From Sphingomonas sp. Leaf339 (lineage in GTDB: Bacteria; Pseudomonadota; Alphaproteobacteria; Sphingomonadales; Sphingomonadaceae), in NCBI RefSeq assembly GCF_001426195.1, contig NZ_LMRS01000045.1:211142-275141 (forward strand): a DNA stretch of 64,000 bases. Reading direction: 5' to 3'. Shown piece by piece: positions 51,303 to 60,483 of the stretch (positions within the stretch are counted from its first letter, which is position 1; each line of letters begins with the position of its first letter). The notes beneath the pieces were generated by a model. It was given only the letters and a program-made list of their open reading frames with translations, was not told the DNA's origin and made no database searches. Made by a program: the position numbers and the translations under genes.

Positions 51303-52340
51303 ATGAAGACATTGTTGCCGACGACGACCGCGGGCAGCCTGCCCAAGCCATCCTGGCTAGCCCAGCCCGAAACCCTGTGGTCGCCGTGGAAGCTGCAGGG
51401 CGGGGAACTGATCGCCGGCAAGCAAGACGCGCTGCGCCTCGCGGTCGACGATCAGCGGCAGGCGGGCATCGACATCCTGGGCGACGGGGAACAGACGCGC
51501 CAGCATTTCGTCACGACGTTCATCGAACATCTCGACGGTGTCGATTTCGAGAAGCGCCAGACGATGCGCATCCGCAATCGCTATGACGCCAGCGTGCCGA
51601 CGGTCGTCGGGGCGGTATCCCGACCGAGGTCGGTGTTCGTCGACGACGCCCGTTTCCTGCGCGCCCAGACCGACCAGCCGATCAAGTGGACCCTGCCGGG
51701 TCCGATAACGATGATCGATACCCTGTACGACGCGCATTATCGAAGCCGGGAGAAGCTGGCCTGGGAGTTCGCCCGCATCCTCAACGAGGAAGCACGGGAA
51801 CTGGAAGCGGTCGGCGTCGACATCATCCAGTTCGATGAGCCCGCGTTCAACGTCTTCTTCGACGAGGCGAACGACTGGGGCATCGCCGCATTGGAGCGTG
51901 CGGCCGAAGGGCTGAAGGCCGAAACCGCCGTCCACATCTGCTATGGCTATGGCATCAAAGCGAACACCGACTGGAAGAAGACGCTCGGCTCCGAATGGCG
52001 GCAGTATGAGGAAACCTTCCCCAACCTCCAGAAGTCGACGATCGATATCATCTCGCTCGAATGTCAGAACTCGCGTGTACCGATGGATCTCATCGAACTG
52101 GTCCGCGGCAAGAAGGTGATGGTCGGTGCCATCGACGTCGCGATCGACACCGTCGAGACGCCGGAGCAGGTTGCCGACACGCTGCGTAAAGCATTGCGCT
52201 TCGTCGACGCTGACAAGCTCTACCCTGCCACCAACTGCGGCATGGCGCCGCTGTCGCGCGATGTCGCATGGGGCAAGCTAAAGGCGCTGAGTGCTGGCGC
52301 CGAAATCGTTCGACGAGAGATCCTCGATGACCATTGCTGA
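51303..52340 (+). CDS. mesD: Core methionine synthase (MesD type; MetE C-terminal-like)
   Basis: 345-residue protein equivalent to the catalytic barrel of MetE without the N-terminal folate-related half. It opens LLPTTTAGSLPKPSWL and has the zinc ligands in the expected order: His211 and Cys213 (AVHICYGYG), Glu253 (SLECQNSR) and Cys312 (ATNCGMAPLS). It therefore should methylate homocysteine to methionine. Single-domain length plus the adjacent DUF1852 gene identify it as MesD and not MetE. The methyl donor of the family is unknown. Expression should rise when B12 is scarce because of the upstream riboswitch. Confidence 0.88.
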   Translation: MKTLLPTTTAGSLPKPSWLAQPETLWSPWKLQGGELIAGKQDALRLAVDDQRQAGIDILGDGEQTRQHFVTTFIEHLDGVDFEKRQTMRIRNRYDASVPTVVGAVSRPRSVFVDDARFLRAQTDQPIKWTLPGPITMIDTLYDAHYRSREKLAWEFARILNEEARELEAVGVDIIQFDEPAFNVFFDEANDWGIAALERAAEGLKAETAVHICYGYGIKANTDWKKTLGSEWRQYEETFPNLQKSTIDIISLECQNSRVPMDLIELVRGKKVMVGAIDVAIDTVETPEQVADTLRKALRFVDADKLYPATNCGMAPLSRDVAWGKLKALSAGAEIVRREILDDHC

Positions 52341-52414
52341 CGCAATGGCTGGAAATGGGTCATCACGCCGCAAAAATTAATCAGAGCGGGTACAGGTTGA
52401 TTTCTGGCTGCGGC

Positions 52415-53269
52415 TCAACCCGCGCGATCGATCGTCCACGTCGCGAGTGTCGCTCCTGTCTCGGGCAGCTCCATTCTGACCTCTTCGATCGTTGCCGCGA
52501 TCGCGCAGATCGGATGCTGTTCGATACCGGCGGGCTGGAAGCAGTGTACCGGAGAACCAGCATCGGCGCGATCGAGCCGACCGGTGATACGCATTCTGAG
52601 TCCCTGTGATCCGTCGAACCGGGGTACACGCTGCACTGTTTCGAAGGCACGATCTGCTCGGCTGAGCGCTCCCTGCACGCCGAACGTCGCGATCGCCAGG
52701 GTCTGGCCCGGCAGCGTCACCGACGCGGTTCCGCTAGGCGCGGCCTCGCCGACGCGAGCCGGACAGCGCTCGCTGCTCGACCAGGGGCGGTTGATCCAGA
52801 ACCCGGTCGCGGTCGATGCCTCGTCGCCCTGGCGGACGTGCCAATCCGCCCCGCTCCATGTCACCGGCGTTGCCGATACGCGTAGTGTCCCCGTGTTCGC
52901 ATCATACTGCCATCCCATCGCCGTCGCGGCGGGATCGTTCGGGCCGGAGCAGCCGAACGGCAGGACCAAATCGAACTGCCGTCCTGCGGCGGAGGTCAGC
53001 TCGGCCGGCGCCGGTTGGCCAGCCGCAAACGCGTCTGCCGCGGCATTCGCCAGCTTCAGGAGGTCGGCGCGACCGAGCGTTGTCGCCGATGTCTCGGTCG
53101 GCTGCGGAGAAGGGGTTGGGCCAGGCGTCACAGGAGTTGCAATGGCGACGGGCGCAGGCGGCGATGTACTTTCCCGGCCGAGTAAGAAGCCTGCCGTACC
53201 CACCGCGATTACCACGGCCAGACCACCACCGATGGCAAGACGACTGGAACGAGGGCTGGGTTCGCGCAT
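52415..53269 (-). CDS. Hypothetical membrane-anchored protein
   Basis: 284-residue protein with one N-terminal helix (about 11-30, LAIGGGLAVVIAVGTAGFLLG) followed by a Pro/Thr-rich linker and a periplasmic domain. The domain has four cysteines (FGCSG, ERCPAR, VHCFQ, PICAI) that may form disulfides, and a repeated GTxRVSATPVTWSG-like beta pattern. I do not recognise a family. It converges on mesD and is not part of that operon. A start at 53269 is preferred over the upstream one, which adds residues without a helix. Confidence 0.6.
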   Translation of the reverse strand: MREPSPRSSRLAIGGGLAVVIAVGTAGFLLGRESTSPPAPVAIATPVTPGPTPSPQPTETSATTLGRADLLKLANAAADAFAAGQPAPAELTSAAGRQFDLVLPFGCSGPNDPAATAMGWQYDANTGTLRVSATPVTWSGADWHVRQGDEASTATGFWINRPWSSSERCPARVGEAAPSGTASVTLPGQTLAIATFGVQGALSRADRAFETVQRVPRFDGSQGLRMRITGRLDRADAGSPVHCFQPAGIEQHPICAIAATIEEVRMELPETGATLATWTIDRAG

Positions 53270-53364
53270 AGGCGCACGATAGCGGAAATGAGCGGCCGCT
53301 CCACTCCCCAATACGCTTGCCGGCACGTTGACACAGCGCCTGCCACGTCCGACTCAGGAGCATC

Positions 53365-54672
53365 ATGCCGTTCGACCAGATACTGACGCTCGCCGTCCTC
53401 GTCGCGGTCGTCGCGGCGCTTGTTTGGGACAAGGTGCGCGCCGATGTGGTCGCGCTCGCCGGCGCCGCCGTCCTGTTGATGACGGGCGTCGTCCGGCCAG
53501 TTGCGATGCAGGGTGCCTTCGCCAGCCCGGCCATCGTCGCGCTCGCATCCCTTTTCGTCATTGCCTACGCGCTCGAGCTGTCCGGGCTTCTCGACCGTGC
53601 GATCGAGCGCGCCGTCGCCATGTGCCGCCGGCTCGGTACGGCGGGCGTCTGGCTGCTGCTGTCGATGATTGGCGGCGTGTCCTGCTTTTTGAACTCGACG
53701 CCGATCGTCGTGCTTGGCGCACCGGTGGTCCGCGATGTCGCGACTGCGCTAGGTCAAAGCCCGAAACGCTACCTCATCCCGCTGTCGTACGTCACGATAT
53801 TGACCGGCTGCTGCACATTGATCGGCACATCGACGAACCTTCTGGTCGACGACATGGCCAGCGTGGCCGGTCAGCCGCGCTTCGGCATCTTCGAGGTGAC
53901 TCCAGTCGGCCTGCCGATGGCGATCGTCGGGGGGCTCTATCTTTTTCTCTTCAGCAACCGCCTGCTAGGCCGCCATGCGGATGAACTGCCAGAAGGCGGA
54001 TCGGCGCCGGTCGATCCGACCCGCATCGCCAGCGCATCGATCGGCAACGCGGAGGTGTTCGCCGAGCATCGCCCGCTTCAGCCGCGCAAGGCGGTCGCCG
54101 CCTTGGCGGTATTCGGGGGCGCCATCGCGCTGGCCACCACGGGCGTCGCGCCGATTGCTGCCACCGCTTTTGCCGGTGCGGTGCTCCTCATCCTGCTGCG
54201 GGTCATCAGCGCGGACGAGGCGTATCACGGCCTAAAACCCGAAATCCTGGTGCTGATCGCCGGTATGGTGGTGATCGGCATCGCCATGGAGGAAAGCGGC
54301 TTGGCCGCGGGCATCTCCGAGACGCTGATTTCAAGCGTCCATGGGCTTGATCCGCTGATCGCGCTGGTGGCGCTCTATTTGGTCACGATGGTTCTGACCG
54401 AACTCCTGTCGAATGCCACTGTCGCTGTACTGGTGACGCCAATTGCCGTGGCGCTAGCAGACAGTCTATCGGTCAGCCCGCGGCCCTTCCTGGTCGCGGT
54501 GATGATGGCCGCCAGCGCGGCGTTCGCGACGCCGTTCGGCTATCAGACGAATGTCATTGTCTACCAGATGGCCGGTTATCGCTATATGGACTTTGTTCGC
54601 ATTGGCCTGCCGCTTAATCTTCTTACCTGCGCCGTGGCGGTGACGGCGATCCGCTTCTTTTTCCCTTTTTAG
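53365..54672 (+). CDS. SLC13/CitT-like permease
   Basis: 435-residue inner-membrane protein with about 11-12 helices of the SLC13/ArsB/ion-transporter superfamily. Two hairpin-loop motifs typical of the family are visible: FLNSTPIVVLGAPVVRDVA near residue 110 and LTELLSNATVAVLVTPIAVA near 355, with the GTSTNLLVDD segment at 155. Its likely substrates are dicarboxylates or sulfate; no TrkA-C (RCK) domains are present. It ends close to a convergent cupin gene. Confidence 0.85.
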   Translation: MPFDQILTLAVLVAVVAALVWDKVRADVVALAGAAVLLMTGVVRPVAMQGAFASPAIVALASLFVIAYALELSGLLDRAIERAVAMCRRLGTAGVWLLLSMIGGVSCFLNSTPIVVLGAPVVRDVATALGQSPKRYLIPLSYVTILTGCCTLIGTSTNLLVDDMASVAGQPRFGIFEVTPVGLPMAIVGGLYLFLFSNRLLGRHADELPEGGSAPVDPTRIASASIGNAEVFAEHRPLQPRKAVAALAVFGGAIALATTGVAPIAATAFAGAVLLILLRVISADEAYHGLKPEILVLIAGMVVIGIAMEESGLAAGISETLISSVHGLDPLIALVALYLVTMVLTELLSNATVAVLVTPIAVALADSLSVSPRPFLVAVMMAASAAFATPFGYQTNVIVYQMAGYRYMDFVRIGLPLNLLTCAVAVTAIRFFFPF

Positions 54673-54684
54673 ATCGAGTCTTCT

Positions 54685-55716
54685 TCAGCGTCCGAACGCT
54701 CTCGCCAGTAAGGCCCGGATGCGGCCCGCGCTTTCCGCGGTGAGCGGCGCCAGGACGCCCCGTGTTGTCCGCGGGATATGCGCCGTGACCTCGGGGCCGG
54801 CGACGAATACATAATGTTCGAACATGTCGCGCCAGTGCCGCTTTTCCTCATCGGGCAGGTCGCGGATCGCGAGCATCGCATGGCTGAGCGCATCCTCCGG
54901 TCGGCCGAGCCAGCGGGGGCTGTCGCGCCACCAATAGTTCACCAGGACGTTGAAGTCCGCCAGCCCCTCGACATGATGCCACCACATCGTCGGGATGTAG
55001 AGCGCATCGCCCGCGCCGAGCTCGGCGACCTGCGCATGATCGAGCGCTTGCCGGAACCGTGGATAGGTCGCGAAGTCGGGGTCGTGGAAATCGACCATGC
55101 TGATCGCGCGCCCGGCCGGCGTCGTGTCGACCGGGCCGAGATAGAGGTTGCGGAACTGATCGCGCGGGAAGAGCGTGAACCGACGCTCGCCGACCGCCAC
55201 GCAGGCAAGGTTGTCGGCCACGTCGTTGTGCGCCGCGATCCGCGTCCGCGTTCCCATCCAGATGCTGGCAAGGGGCACGCGGTCGCCCAGATCGACATGG
55301 TTCGCCTCGTGCAGCCCGGTGAAGAACTCCTGCATGTTGATCGACGCGAGGTAGATCGGCGGCGTGTTCGGAATGCCCTCGTCGGCGTCGATCCGCGCGA
55401 AGACGTCGGACAATCTTGCCTGCGCCGTCTGGAAATTCATCCCCGCGGCGTCGTCGTAGAACAGCCGACCGCCGCTCCGCGGATCGGCGACCGACACGGC
55501 GAAGGGCACCGGCCGGGCGTGGCGCGCGATATAGTCACGCGCCGCGCGCGCCGATTGCCTGCCTGCGCGCACGACCGGCCAGTCGGCGACGAGCCCGCGA
55601 ACGACAAACGGCTCGCTCGCCTCGCGCAGCGTGCGATCGAGCGTCGCCGCGTCGTCGATGACGACCTGGCGGACGCGCGGCAGGCCGCTGAGGATGTCCT
55701 GACGGGTGTCAGTCAT
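54685..55716 (-). CDS. Cupin_8/JmjC-like oxygenase-fold protein
   Basis: 343-residue protein of the cupin-like (JmjC-type) family. Metal-binding pattern: HND in RTRIAAHNDVADNLACV and the distal His in LYIPTMWWHHVEG, as in Fe(II)/2OG hydroxylases of the FIH type. The N terminus FVVRGLVADWPVVRAG also fits. In sphingomonads such genes commonly sit near TonB receptors or tryptophan halogenases, but none is adjacent. A 25-bp palindrome lies 61 bases upstream of the start, which is likely an operator. Confidence 0.83.
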   Translation of the reverse strand: MTDTRQDILSGLPRVRQVVIDDAATLDRTLREASEPFVVRGLVADWPVVRAGRQSARAARDYIARHARPVPFAVSVADPRSGGRLFYDDAAGMNFQTAQARLSDVFARIDADEGIPNTPPIYLASINMQEFFTGLHEANHVDLGDRVPLASIWMGTRTRIAAHNDVADNLACVAVGERRFTLFPRDQFRNLYLGPVDTTPAGRAISMVDFHDPDFATYPRFRQALDHAQVAELGAGDALYIPTMWWHHVEGLADFNVLVNYWWRDSPRWLGRPEDALSHAMLAIRDLPDEEKRHWRDMFEHYVFVAGPEVTAHIPRTTRGVLAPLTAESAGRIRALLARAFGR

Positions 55717-55776
55717 AGCCGACCCGACCTTCCCCGCAGACGCCAGGGCCGCCGCCGATACCGGGTGATGCGAACG

Positions 55777-55801
55777 CGATAAACGATGCCATCGTTTATC
55801 G
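55777..55801. promoter_or_regulatory. 25-bp perfect palindrome, candidate operator of the cupin gene
   Basis: CGATAAACGATG (55777-55788) and its exact complement (55790-55801) flank one base. It lies 61-85 bases upstream of the cupin_8 start codon, and the half site ACGATG recurs at 55803. Symmetric 12-base half sites are typical for dimeric regulators such as LacI/GntR-type repressors. No regulator gene is nearby. Confidence 0.7.
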
Positions 55802-56126
55802 AACGATGCGCCGGTCCAATGTCAAGGAAAGATCGATCCTCCGGGGGAAGCCCCCCTGATCCGCGCCGCGCCGGACACTGCCTGTTACCGGGCTCCGGCA
55901 TGGCACCATCGACCGAACCGGCGACGCACCGCGGAACCCGATAGATCGGCGTCCACCCCCTTCGATATCCTGAATGTCGATCCGCTCTAGCACCCTTTGT
56001 CTGACGACCCTGTATCGGTCGGGTGTGACGGAGACAGGGAAGCGCACGACTTAAATGGCCAGATCGGAACCAAAGTCCGGCGGCCGGGTTCGGCCAAGCT
56101 CGATCAACAAACCATAGGAAAAATTT
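55802..56126. other. Intergenic stretch without recognised gene
   Basis: About 325 bases between the palindrome and the small lipoprotein gene. Short open frames occur but none has a ribosome-binding site or recognisable residues. The last 40 bases (AAACCATAGGAAAAATTT) contain the AGGA ribosome-binding site of the next gene. Nothing else stands out. Confidence 0.5.
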
Positions 56127-56414
56127 ATGAAGCCGATCCTCGCCACGGCATTGCTTGCCATCATGGCTGCGCCACTGGCCGCCTGCGGTGGAAATGGGGA
56201 CGACAAGCTGGCTGAGCGGGTCGAGGACCGTGCCGACAACCGGGCCGACCAGTTGGAGGCGATGGCCGATAACCTCGAGGATCGCGCTGACCGTACGCGT
56301 GAAGTCGGCGAGCAGCGAGCAGACGCCATCGATGCAGCCGATCTGAACGCTCAGGCGATGTCGAACGAGCAGAAGGCGGATATCGTGGCTAACGAAGCTG
56401 CCGCCGTTCGATGA
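56127..56414 (+). CDS. Small lipoprotein with coiled-coil
   Basis: 95-residue lipoprotein. Signal peptide with lipobox LAAC at residues 17-20, then a charged helical region with repeating DNRADQLEAMADNLEDRADR, likely a coiled coil. AGGA lies eight bases before the ATG. Small, charged envelope lipoproteins of this kind are common in alphaproteobacteria but no function is known. Two GC-rich hairpins follow the stop. Confidence 0.72.
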   Translation: MKPILATALLAIMAAPLAACGGNGDDKLAERVEDRADNRADQLEAMADNLEDRADRTREVGEQRADAIDAADLNAQAMSNEQKADIVANEAAAVR

Positions 56415-56420
56415 TGTTCT

Positions 56421-56472
56421 GCCGCCCGGTCCCGTGGGCCGGGCGGCGCCCTCACTTCAGCGCCCTGAAGTG
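56421..56472. terminator. Two adjacent hairpins after the lipoprotein gene
   Basis: GCCGCCCGG (56421-56429) pairs perfectly with CCGGGCGGC (56439-56447), and CACTTCAG (56453-56460) pairs perfectly with CTGAAGTG (56465-56472) around a four-base loop. They lie between convergent genes. No T run is present, so termination efficiency is uncertain. Confidence 0.65.
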
Positions 56473-56514
56473 ACCCCTACGGCAGGCTGACGCCCGGCCA
56501 ACCGGCTTTTCAAG

Positions 56515-58122
56515 TCAATCATCGCAAGACTGATCGTTATCCAGCACAGGGCGACGTCCTGACCCTCGCCGATTCAGAACAGCGGTTCCGACCGCAATCG
56601 TCGCCACAATTGCCGCTATACCGATGGCAGTGGCACTTTTCGGTGAGATGCTTCCATCGCTGCGATGCAGATGCGGTCGCAGGCGACCGAGCAGTGGTTT
56701 GCGTGCTGACAGCGCCTCGAACATCTCTTTCGGGCCTTCCGGATCAAGTATCTTGTTGTCCGCCAACCAGGTACGCACCGCGTCGAGATCGGGCACCTCG
56801 TACGGACGCAGCGAACGGCCCTCACCGCGTAGGCGCTCGATGGTGGTGATGATCGACCCAGTCTCCTCGATCATCGCCGCGATCGTTTCCGAAGTCGTAT
56901 CCAGATGCTCCGCCAGAAGCGAGTTGCGGATGCCGGCGATAGTGGCGCGTTCATCGGCATTGTCGGGGTGCGCGGCATCGATCACGACGTCGCATTCGGT
57001 GTCGAGTCTGAGTGAGCGATTGTTGAAGTTCGACGAGCCGACGCGCAGCACCTCGTCATCGATCACCGTTACCTTGGCATGGACGTAGATCGGCACCCCG
57101 CCCTTGGTGAAAGGATGATAGAGGCGAAGGCGGCCATGCGGGTCCTGCTCGCGCAGCGCCTCGACCAGTCTGGCGCGCGCTGAGTCCATTGCAATCGGTT
57201 CCAGCCAGCCCTCGGCGGTGGTTGGATGGACGATGACGAATTCCGGGCCATTGGGCTCGACGAGCCGCTTGCCGATTGCCTCCGCAACCCGGCGTGATGC
57301 GAAATACTGGCTCTCCGCATAGAAAAGGCGCTTCGTTCGAGCGATCAGATCGACATAGAGCGCCTCAATCTCGTGACGCGGCTCCTGGTCGGCCATTTCA
57401 GGCACGGTCAGCGCGATGCCGACCTCGACGTCGGTGAAATCCGGGGTCACATGCTCGGGCCAGCACTCGGCCCCATCCTTCACCGGTTCGATCGCAGGCC
57501 CGCCCGATACCTCCCACCGTTGACGACACATGTCACCGAGTGACTTGGCCACAGGCCCTTGCAACATCGTCGTGGCATCGTGCCATGGTCCATAGGCGGT
57601 TCCATCCGGCTCCAGCCTGCGCGGTTCGTCGTCCGCGTGGTCACGCGTGTCCCAGCGATCGACCGTCATGTCGATGCCGCCACAGAAAGCGACGTCGTCG
57701 TCGATCACGACCACTTTCTGATGATGCGAGCCGGCAGGCGGATGATGTCCGTCAAGACGCAGATGAATCTGCGGATCCCTGATCCAGCGCACCAGCCGCA
57801 GCAAGGTCTGCGCGTGGAACAACGTCTTGATCGCGCCGGTGTCCCAGCGGAGGATGTGAACCTGCAGCCCCGGCGTGCGCCGGACCAGCCAGCTGACGAA
57901 GCTGCCGACCCGGTCGGGACCACCATCGTCGACGTCCCCGCCAAAGCGGATACGAGCGTCAAAATCCCAGCCGACCAGAATGATCTGTGTCTTGGCCTTC
58001 AACATCGCCGCGCGTGCGGCTTTGAAATAGTCATCGGCATCGATGATGACGGCGGCTCGCGCCGCGCGTTCGATGCGCGAGCAATTATAGCCCAGTTTCA
58101 ACAGTGGTTCGTCTTTGTTCAT
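56515..58122 (-). CDS. Phospholipase D-family phosphatidyltransferase (cardiolipin-synthase-like)
   Basis: 535-residue protein with two HKD motifs, HHQKVVVIDDDVAFCGGID near residue 133 and HAKVTVIDDEVLRVGSSN near 350, the hallmark of phospholipase D/cardiolipin synthase enzymes. A C-terminal helix (about 508-527, ATAIGIAAIVATIAVGTAVL) may anchor it to the membrane. Family members make or remodel cardiolipin or other phospholipids. It lies divergent from the BrkB gene and so may belong to an envelope/membrane stress group of genes. Substrate is not determined. Confidence 0.86.
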   Translation of the reverse strand: MNKDEPLLKLGYNCSRIERAARAAVIIDADDYFKAARAAMLKAKTQIILVGWDFDARIRFGGDVDDGGPDRVGSFVSWLVRRTPGLQVHILRWDTGAIKTLFHAQTLLRLVRWIRDPQIHLRLDGHHPPAGSHHQKVVVIDDDVAFCGGIDMTVDRWDTRDHADDEPRRLEPDGTAYGPWHDATTMLQGPVAKSLGDMCRQRWEVSGGPAIEPVKDGAECWPEHVTPDFTDVEVGIALTVPEMADQEPRHEIEALYVDLIARTKRLFYAESQYFASRRVAEAIGKRLVEPNGPEFVIVHPTTAEGWLEPIAMDSARARLVEALREQDPHGRLRLYHPFTKGGVPIYVHAKVTVIDDEVLRVGSSNFNNRSLRLDTECDVVIDAAHPDNADERATIAGIRNSLLAEHLDTTSETIAAMIEETGSIITTIERLRGEGRSLRPYEVPDLDAVRTWLADNKILDPEGPKEMFEALSARKPLLGRLRPHLHRSDGSISPKSATAIGIAAIVATIAVGTAVLNRRGSGRRPVLDNDQSCDD

Positions 58123-58283
58123 GATCGCACCCTCGCAGCCCCGTCACCTCTCGCCAAGCGCTGACCCGTCAGCCAGCGAAAGAAACTGCACCGCCGTTTG
58201 GGAACCCAACCGCTCGAGGGATGTCATGCGGGGATGAACGCTCACCGCTTTTTTCCCATCAAACGGTACTTTTGCGCATCCTG

Positions 58284-59300
58284 ATGGGATGGATCCGAAC
58301 GCTGCGCGGATCGTGGGTCGCTATTCGTGATGCGCCGTCGCGTGGCAAAGATGCTTCATGCCCATGGAAGATACCGGTCGCTGGCTGGCTGGACGTACTA
58401 GTGCGAACGCGGCGGAAAACCTTTGACGAGCATTTGACGCTGCTGGCGTCGGGCATCGCCTATCATGCGTTCCTGACGCTCGTTCCTACCGTCGTCGCAA
58501 TCGCCTTGATCTATGGGATGGTCGCCGATCCGGCGCAGGTCGCCCACGACATGGCGTCGTTGATCGAAATTGTGCCGGCCGGCGGTCAGGTGTTACTGAC
58601 GGAGCGACTGACCCACGGCATGGGGTCCCGCCAGCGCGATCTGATCGGCGCTGCATCGACCGTGCTGATCACGCTGTATACCGCGTCGCTCTTCGCGCGA
58701 TCGGTCATGGCGGCGATGAACCTTGTCTATCACCAGCGGCGGCGGCCACGGTTCCTCAAGCGTTGGGCGGTCGCGGCGGCGATAGCATTGTCCGGGGGCT
58801 TGTTCCTGTTGATCGCGCTCTGCGGGATCGCGCTGCTCGGTTATGTCGAAAATATCCTGCCCAATGGAACGCCGTTGCTGTGGAACACTATCCGGATCGG
58901 ATTCTGGTGTTTGATGGCGGCAGCAGCGGGGATCGGTTTTATGCTGATCTATCGATTTGCCCCCGCGCGGGAAGACGCGCGCTGGTCATGGTGCCTGCCG
59001 GGTGCGCTGGCCGCGACCATATTATGGCTCGCCGCAACCTATGGCTTTGGCATCTATGTCGCCAACTTCGCACGCTATGACGCCGCCTATGGGTCGCTGG
59101 CGGCGGTCGTCGTGCTGCAGGTGTGGATGTTCCTGTCGTCCGTCGCGCTTCTGCTCGGCGCGCGCCTGAACGTCGAGCTTGAACTTCAGACCGCAATGGA
59201 CACCACCACCGGTGCGCCGAAGCCGCTCGGCCAGCGCGGTGCGACAGCCGCCGACCGGGTTGAGGCGGGAACCTTGTCATCACAGGAGAATGACGCATGA
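58284..59300 (+). CDS. YihY/BrkB-family membrane protein
   Basis: 338-residue inner-membrane protein with six predicted helices of the YihY (formerly ribonuclease BN/BrkB) family: HLTLLASGIAYHAFLTLVPT, RSVMAAMNLVYHQRRRPRFL, and YGSLAAVVVLQVWMFLSSVA with GARLNVE. The family function is not settled; the old name ribonuclease BN is known to be wrong. A start at 58284 is chosen, 58221 being an alternative 21 codons upstream. It overlaps the next gene by four bases. Confidence 0.85.
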   Translation: MGWIRTLRGSWVAIRDAPSRGKDASCPWKIPVAGWLDVLVRTRRKTFDEHLTLLASGIAYHAFLTLVPTVVAIALIYGMVADPAQVAHDMASLIEIVPAGGQVLLTERLTHGMGSRQRDLIGAASTVLITLYTASLFARSVMAAMNLVYHQRRRPRFLKRWAVAAAIALSGGLFLLIALCGIALLGYVENILPNGTPLLWNTIRIGFWCLMAAAAGIGFMLIYRFAPAREDARWSWCLPGALAATILWLAATYGFGIYVANFARYDAAYGSLAAVVVLQVWMFLSSVALLLGARLNVELELQTAMDTTTGAPKPLGQRGATAADRVEAGTLSSQENDA

Positions 59301-60358
59301 CATCGCCGATCCGAACGTTCGTATTGGCCGGTATCGTCGTCCTTGCCGCGGCCGCGTTCATGGCGCTGGCCTGGTTTGCATCGGCAACGCTGTTGCTGAT
59401 TCTGGCCGGTATATTGTTCGGCATCTTCCTTGATGCGATGAACCGGCTGCTGGGAAAGGTTCTGCCGCTTGGGCATTCGATCCGACTGGCGATCGTTTGC
59501 GTGCTGCTGTTCGGTGCGCTGGGCAGCGTCGTGGCGGTCGGCGGTGTGCGTCTGACGCAGGAATCGACCAATGTCGGGGCACTTCTGGATCGCCAGATGA
59601 AGGCGGCGCAGAGCTGGCTGCGCGACAGTGGCGTTCCCGTCGGCATGGTCGCGCCCAAGGCGGAGGAAAGCGACCGTGCCGGGACGATCTTCTCGAACCC
59701 GGCGGCGCTGTTGCCTGGCGATGGATCGATCGCCAGTCGGGTGCTGGGTCTCGTCTCGGTCGTGCTTGGGTATCTCGGCAACGCACTGGTCGTGATCTTT
59801 CTCGGACTTTTCATCGCTGCACAGCCGGGTGCCTATAGATCCGGCATTTTGCGTTTCATTCCCCGACGCCATGTTGGAACCGCCGCTGCCACGCTTGACG
59901 ACATGGGCGAGACGCTGCGACGCTGGCTGACGGGTCAGCTGACGACGATGTCGGTGATCTTCGCGGTTACCTGGGCAGGCTTGACGGTCATCGGCGTGCC
60001 CGCAGCGTTCCTGCTGGCGATACAAGCGGGATTGCTTGCCTTCATTCCTAATATCGGCCCGATCGTCGCAGGCATCGTCATTGTCGCGGTCGCCCTGACC
60101 GGCGGGATCGAGATGGCGTTATATGCGGTCGGTCTCTACGTGCTGGTGCAGACGCTGGAGAGCTACATCCTGACCCCGTTCATTCAACGGCAGGCGTTGT
60201 CGGTGCCGCCCGCTACCCTGTTTGCGGCACAAATCCTGCTGGGTGTGGTCTTTGGCCTGTGGGGTCTCGCGCTTGCACTGCCGATGGTGGCGATCGTGAA
60301 GGTGCTGCTCGACCAGCTTTACCTTCCGGATCAGGCGTCGTCGGGGGCATCAGGCTGA
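59297..60358 (+). CDS. AI-2E family permease
   Basis: 353-residue membrane protein of the AI-2E exporter family (TqsA/YdiK/PerM). About eight helices; the segments AGLLAFIPNIGPIVAGIVI and LVQTLESYILTPFIQRQAL are typical of the family. Few members have been tied to autoinducer-2; several act in export of other small solutes or ions, so AI-2 transport should not be assumed. It is translationally coupled to BrkB and lies upstream of htrA. Confidence 0.86.
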   Translation: MTSPIRTFVLAGIVVLAAAAFMALAWFASATLLLILAGILFGIFLDAMNRLLGKVLPLGHSIRLAIVCVLLFGALGSVVAVGGVRLTQESTNVGALLDRQMKAAQSWLRDSGVPVGMVAPKAEESDRAGTIFSNPAALLPGDGSIASRVLGLVSVVLGYLGNALVVIFLGLFIAAQPGAYRSGILRFIPRRHVGTAAATLDDMGETLRRWLTGQLTTMSVIFAVTWAGLTVIGVPAAFLLAIQAGLLAFIPNIGPIVAGIVIVAVALTGGIEMALYAVGLYVLVQTLESYILTPFIQRQALSVPPATLFAAQILLGVVFGLWGLALALPMVAIVKVLLDQLYLPDQASSGASG

Positions 60359-60483
60359 TCCCAACCGTTGGGCTGGACGTGTGGCGGTCGAAGATTGCAT
60401 CGATGTAATGTTCGTCACAGGCGGCCTTCACGGCGGTGATCCAGAAAGGAGGCAATCACAGCCCCAAGACAAGGATCTCTACC

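Noticed and set aside
51303..52340. Annotation as full cobalamin-independent methionine synthase MetE
   Set aside because: The protein has only the C-terminal catalytic barrel (345 residues instead of about 750) and lies next to DUF1852, fitting MesD.
59297..60358. Autoinducer-2 exporter with quorum-sensing role
   Set aside because: The family name is historical; there are no AI-2 synthesis or sensing genes nearby.
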